Origin: Bacteroidales bacterium | GTDB lineage: Bacteria > Bacteroidota > Bacteroidia > Bacteroidales > UBA932 | Assembly (NCBI GenBank): GCA_021443605.1 | Contig: JABUTQ010000227.1 | Coordinates: forward strand, 1 to 9,552 | Direction: 5' to 3' | Length of the DNA: 9,552 nt | In this document: positions 6,385 to 9,552 of the stretch, in pieces | How the letters are laid out: each line of letters begins with the position of its first letter | How positions within the stretch are numbered: position 1 is the first letter of the stretch | Program-made: the position numbers and the translations under genes | Notes under the pieces: model-generated | Seen by the model: only the letters and a program-made list of their open reading frames with translations | Databases searched by the model: none | What the model was told of the DNA's origin: nothing

Positions 6385-9377
6385 TTTACCATAGATTTTA
6401 ATTTATCCAATCTCATTTTCACCTGATCGACCACATCGTCATTGGCACCTGAGGGCTGATATCCGTCCAATATGCTTTGGAATGTGGCCTGTGCCTGTTT
6501 CCACTCTTCCCTGTCGGCAAAAGAATCTCCCAAAACGATAAAGCTTTTTGCCAGCCAATAGACGTGAGGCGTACCGGAATCGGACAGGGCATATACCCTG
6601 TTCTCGACATTTGCAAAGTCTCCCGTCTCGTAGTAATTGAGAATCAGCATATAGGCACTCTCGGCTCCTACTTCGTCAAATACATTGTCGGACAACTCCT
6701 TAAAAATCGGCATTGCCTGTTCCCTGTTGCCCTTCACGACAAATGACTTGGCTTTTATATATTTGGCCTGACGGACAGTATTCTCGGAAAGGCCTGTCAT
6801 AGCAAGCACTTTCTCACTCTCTTTTAACGAATTATCATATTGCTTGGCCTTGAAGCAAGCCTGCATTTTTCCAATCGTAGCCTCCTGTTTTCTGGTCTCG
6901 TTTGCCGTATTTTCGAAGAGAGTCTCGTATGCCGTGATTGCCCGGTCGTAATATCCCAAATTATATGAAATATCGGCATAATTCAGAGCAGCAGCATCTG
7001 CATAATCTCCTTCTCCATTGACCATTGCCTTGTAATAAGCCTCGGCTGCGGCATCGTTGCGCCCTGTCTGTTTGAGACATTCTGCAAGATAATAATTCGC
7101 AAGAGGCACGTTCACCCCCTTTGGATAGTCATCAAGGAACGACTGCAAAGAGTTTATGGCCGCGTGTGTATTTCCGGAGAGATATATCTGCTCGGCAGAA
7201 GAGAACACCATCTGCTCTTTCTCGCCGGCACTCTTTATGTTGGAGAGCCCCACGCGATCGAGATACCGCAGATATTCTTCCGGCCGATTCTGCATCTGAT
7301 AAATGCTTTCCAATCCCGCAAGAGCATCTTGAACTTCCTCAGAGAGAGGCATTTCCCTGACGATACGCTCGTAATAATCTATCGCCTTCTTGTAATTTTC
7401 ATCGTTTGAAGACAACATTGCAAGCTCCAACAAAGCCTTTGAATAATATAAACTGTCTGATGATGCCAACAATTTATTGAAGGATGATGTAGCTGAAGTA
7501 TTTGCCCCGGTCTTGAGATAAGTACGGCCGAGCTCATACAAAGCCTTGGGATACAACACATTTCCTTCCCTACCGGCAATCGCCTCCTTTAAAATGGAAA
7601 TCTTCTTCCCATCTTTTCCTTGCAAGCCGCAAGCCATAGAGCACTGATATTCAGCATACAAGTCATCATCTTGATATTTTGTAAAGACCGCTTCGTATTC
7701 CTCTTCCGCCTTTGAATAGAGCGACTGCATAAAATATGAATCGCCGAGACGCTCCCTCGCATCCTTGTCCAACAATCCGGATCCACCATTTTTGTTGATA
7801 TACTTGGAAAACATTTCGGCAGCCTTGGAAAAGTCCCCCAGTTTGAACTTATTGAAGGCATAACTGAATATCAACCCATCATATTCATCCGTTTTTGCAA
7901 AATTGCGGTCACGGAGAAGTTTCTCCTGTATCCTTGCCGACTCTGAGAAATCGTTGTTCTTATAATAACACTCAGCCAACCAGTATTCTGCGAGAGATGC
8001 AATTTCCTTATTATAAGGCTGTTCCGCGGCATATTGCAAGCCGGGAATAGCGGACTGGTATCCACCGTTGCCTATCAGTTCCAGACTTCTGAAATATTTC
8101 GCCTTTTGAAGATTAGATAGCACCTCCCTTGAGGGATTACTTATCTTCTGCATTACGGCTATGGCTGACTCATAATCGTTTTGCAAAAGATAAGACACTG
8201 ACATATAAGTATTTATCTCATCAACCTTGCCACTGCTGGGATATATTTCCACATATTTGTCAAATGCCGAAATGTCTGAATTAACATCAAACGAGAGTTT
8301 TGCAAAATTAAAATAGGCATCTTCCTTTATTACCGAATCGAAATCGCTCTCTGATGCAGCCTTGAACGCATTCATAGCCGCAATTTTGTTTTTCAGGTTG
8401 AGATAACTGTTTGCACAAAAATAATAGGCACTTTGACCGATACCATCCTCCTTTCCAACCACATTAGAGAAATGTGACACGGCTCCCGAATAATCGTTGA
8501 GCGAATAGAGAACCGCTCCGGCAAAATACATATCCTTGCGTGTGAGCGCTTTACCGGAATTGAGAAAGATATCGAGATGGTATTTTGCATCTGCCGGCTT
8601 GTTTTTCTTGTAATATGATTCTGAAACCATCCTGGCAAGATTGGCTTTGCGGTCGCTATCCAGACGATCATATTGTGATGGGCCGTTCGCTATTACATAT
8701 TCATAATCGTTTGACATAAAACGGCATTCCGTGGCGTAATATGAAGCCGGAGCAACGAACCGGATATCCTTACAAGCCTCCATAAATAGGTTGAACGCCT
8801 CTTCGAACGATTTGTTGCCATATTTGATATATCCCATATAATACTTTGATGGATAAGTATATGGGGATACCGGAGCATCTGCGGCAGACTTGAATCCTTC
8901 GAGCGCCCTGTCCATATTTCCGACAATCATGTTGCAATAGGCCCGTTTGAAGAAAAACTCTGTCTTGGAAGTCTTGTAGAGATTTTTTTCGTTGATGGAT
9001 TCATAGATAGGGAGTGCTGTCTCAAAAAAGCCTTTGTCAAACCTGTCTGAAGCCAGATTGAATTTTATCATCGCCAATTGCGGGTCTGCAGGAAATTCGC
9101 TTTCAAAATTTGCCACAAGCCCCTCTGCATCGGCTCTTCCAAGGGCAATCGCACACAAGATTTTAGTTGCTTTTGCTTCAGAATATATGAGAGAAGGATT
9201 GTCTTTCAAGGCAGTTATCAAAACATCCAACTCCCTTTCGGCTGCAGCATACATCCCCCTGTAACACAAATCTTTGGCCTTATCCAATCTCTCACTGTAA
9301 GATAGTCCGGAATGCTGCGCACAAAGCGGAGCAGATATGGCGATGATTGAAATTATTATAAGAAAAAATCGTTTCAT
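6381..9377 (-). CDS. Exported tetratricopeptide-repeat protein, about 1000 residues
   Basis: The product is 998 residues from the ATG at 9377. Residues 1-20 are a signal peptide (MKR, a long Ile-rich core, then PLCA before Gln21) with no lipobox, so the mature protein is probably periplasmic, perhaps held at the outer membrane by its partner. Nearly the whole mature chain (about 25-930) is helical repeats of TPR type; clear examples are AEYWLAECYYKNNDFSESA (Trp466), RERLGDSYFMQSLYSKAEEEY, PKALYELGRTYLKTG and LNYADISYNLGYYDRAITAYE. The C-terminus has YWLAKSFIVLGDSF (from about 940) and a charged helix to Lys998. TPRs bind proteins or peptides, so this is a scaffold or adaptor, not an enzyme. 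An in-frame ATG at 9428 would add 17 residues ahead of the signal peptide, but it overlaps the -33 element and is unlikely. It is the first gene of the operon with the barrel gene. The repeat call is firm; the specific role is unknown. Confidence 0.92.
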   Translation of the reverse strand: MKRFFLIIISIIAISAPLCAQHSGLSYSERLDKAKDLCYRGMYAAAERELDVLITALKDNPSLIYSEAKATKILCAIALGRADAEGLVANFESEFPADPQLAMIKFNLASDRFDKGFFETALPIYESINEKNLYKTSKTEFFFKRAYCNMIVGNMDRALEGFKSAADAPVSPYTYPSKYYMGYIKYGNKSFEEAFNLFMEACKDIRFVAPASYYATECRFMSNDYEYVIANGPSQYDRLDSDRKANLARMVSESYYKKNKPADAKYHLDIFLNSGKALTRKDMYFAGAVLYSLNDYSGAVSHFSNVVGKEDGIGQSAYYFCANSYLNLKNKIAAMNAFKAASESDFDSVIKEDAYFNFAKLSFDVNSDISAFDKYVEIYPSSGKVDEINTYMSVSYLLQNDYESAIAVMQKISNPSREVLSNLQKAKYFRSLELIGNGGYQSAIPGLQYAAEQPYNKEIASLAEYWLAECYYKNNDFSESARIQEKLLRDRNFAKTDEYDGLIFSYAFNKFKLGDFSKAAEMFSKYINKNGGSGLLDKDARERLGDSYFMQSLYSKAEEEYEAVFTKYQDDDLYAEYQCSMACGLQGKDGKKISILKEAIAGREGNVLYPKALYELGRTYLKTGANTSATSSFNKLLASSDSLYYSKALLELAMLSSNDENYKKAIDYYERIVREMPLSEEVQDALAGLESIYQMQNRPEEYLRYLDRVGLSNIKSAGEKEQMVFSSAEQIYLSGNTHAAINSLQSFLDDYPKGVNVPLANYYLAECLKQTGRNDAAAEAYYKAMVNGEGDYADAAALNYADISYNLGYYDRAITAYETLFENTANETRKQEATIGKMQACFKAKQYDNSLKESEKVLAMTGLSENTVRQAKYIKAKSFVVKGNREQAMPIFKELSDNVFDEVGAESAYMLILNYYETGDFANVENRVYALSDSGTPHVYWLAKSFIVLGDSFADREEWKQAQATFQSILDGYQPSGANDDVVDQVKMRLDKLKSMVK

Positions 9378-9397
9378 CTTATCAAGATTGACTTTGG

Positions 9398-9428
9398 CGA
9401 AGATACTATTAACTGATTGAAATGGCAA
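9398..9428 (-). promoter_or_regulatory. Promoter of the TPR-barrel operon
   Basis: The minus strand has TTG at 9428-9426, then 20 bases, then TATCTTCG at 9405-9398, one mismatch from the TAnnTTTG consensus. The box ends 20 bases before the ATG at 9377, which supports that start over the upstream ATG at 9428. Confidence 0.45.
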
Positions 9429-9518
9429 GTTTACTTTTAAAAAAACGCGTAAAGAATGGATTCTGAAGCGATTTTGGAGATATTTTATCGTTTGAAGCTG
9501 TTTAAATTTGATTCAAAA

Positions 9519-9550
9519 TTTTATTTATGGAATGTTTTTGAGTAGATTTG
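9519..9550 (+). promoter_or_regulatory. Possible promoter for a gene beyond the right edge
   Basis: On the plus strand TAGATTTG (9543-9550) matches TAnnTTTG exactly, with a TTTT (9519-9522) 20 bases upstream as a weak -33 element. A second exact -7 match, TAAATTTG (9503-9510), has no good upstream partner. The stretch is AT-rich, so chance matches are likely, and the presumed target gene is not visible. The rest of 9429-9552 shows no gene or clear structure. Confidence 0.25.
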
Positions 9551-9552
9551 CA

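Noticed and set aside
6381..9377. Toxin, defence or phage-related role for the large repeat protein
   Set aside because: It has a signal peptide and envelope partner, no nuclease, protease or nucleotide-binding motif is visible, and the surroundings are core genes without mobility markers.
9378..9552. Possible small RNA or short gene in the right-hand intergenic stretch
   Set aside because: The stretch is AT-rich with scattered -7-like matches but no convincing hairpin-plus-T-run or coding frame; only the flanking promoter candidates are kept.

Overview
The window looks like chromosomal DNA from a member of the Bacteroidota, most likely order Bacteroidales. The evidence is promoter-like elements of the Bacteroides type (TAnnTTTG with an upstream TTG/TTTG about 19-20 bases away), weak Shine-Dalgarno sequences, a short-form GyrB, and a large TPR protein paired with a TonB-receptor-like barrel. 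The sequence is moderately AT-rich and densely coded. I see no tRNA, rRNA, CRISPR array, insertion sequence or other sign of mobility, so this reads as a vertically inherited core region and not as an accessory island.

Layout from left to right. Positions 1-639 (minus) hold the N-terminal 213 residues of a secreted alpha/beta-hydrolase esterase that runs off the left edge. A 49-base divergent gap follows. Positions 689-2692 (plus) encode a 7TM-HD phosphohydrolase of the PgpH/YqfF type, predicted to degrade c-di-AMP. A hairpin at 2696-2728 sits between convergent genes and can serve as a terminator for both strands. Positions 2749-4704 (minus) are gyrB with its own strong-looking promoter. Positions 4759-6384 (minus) encode an outer-membrane beta-barrel related to TonB-dependent receptors but without a full plug domain. 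Positions 6381-9377 (minus) encode a 998-residue exported TPR-repeat protein. The last 175 bases are intergenic; they carry the promoter of the TPR gene and possibly a divergent promoter for a gene beyond the right edge.

How the genes fit together. The TPR gene and the barrel gene overlap by ATGA and are almost certainly one translationally coupled operon, implying that a periplasmic TPR scaffold and an outer-membrane barrel act together in the cell envelope. No terminator is visible between the barrel gene and gyrB, so read-through into gyrB is likely even though gyrB has its own promoter. The TPR-barrel pair is the least understood part of the window and the best candidate for an under-described system. 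The other genes belong to well-known families.
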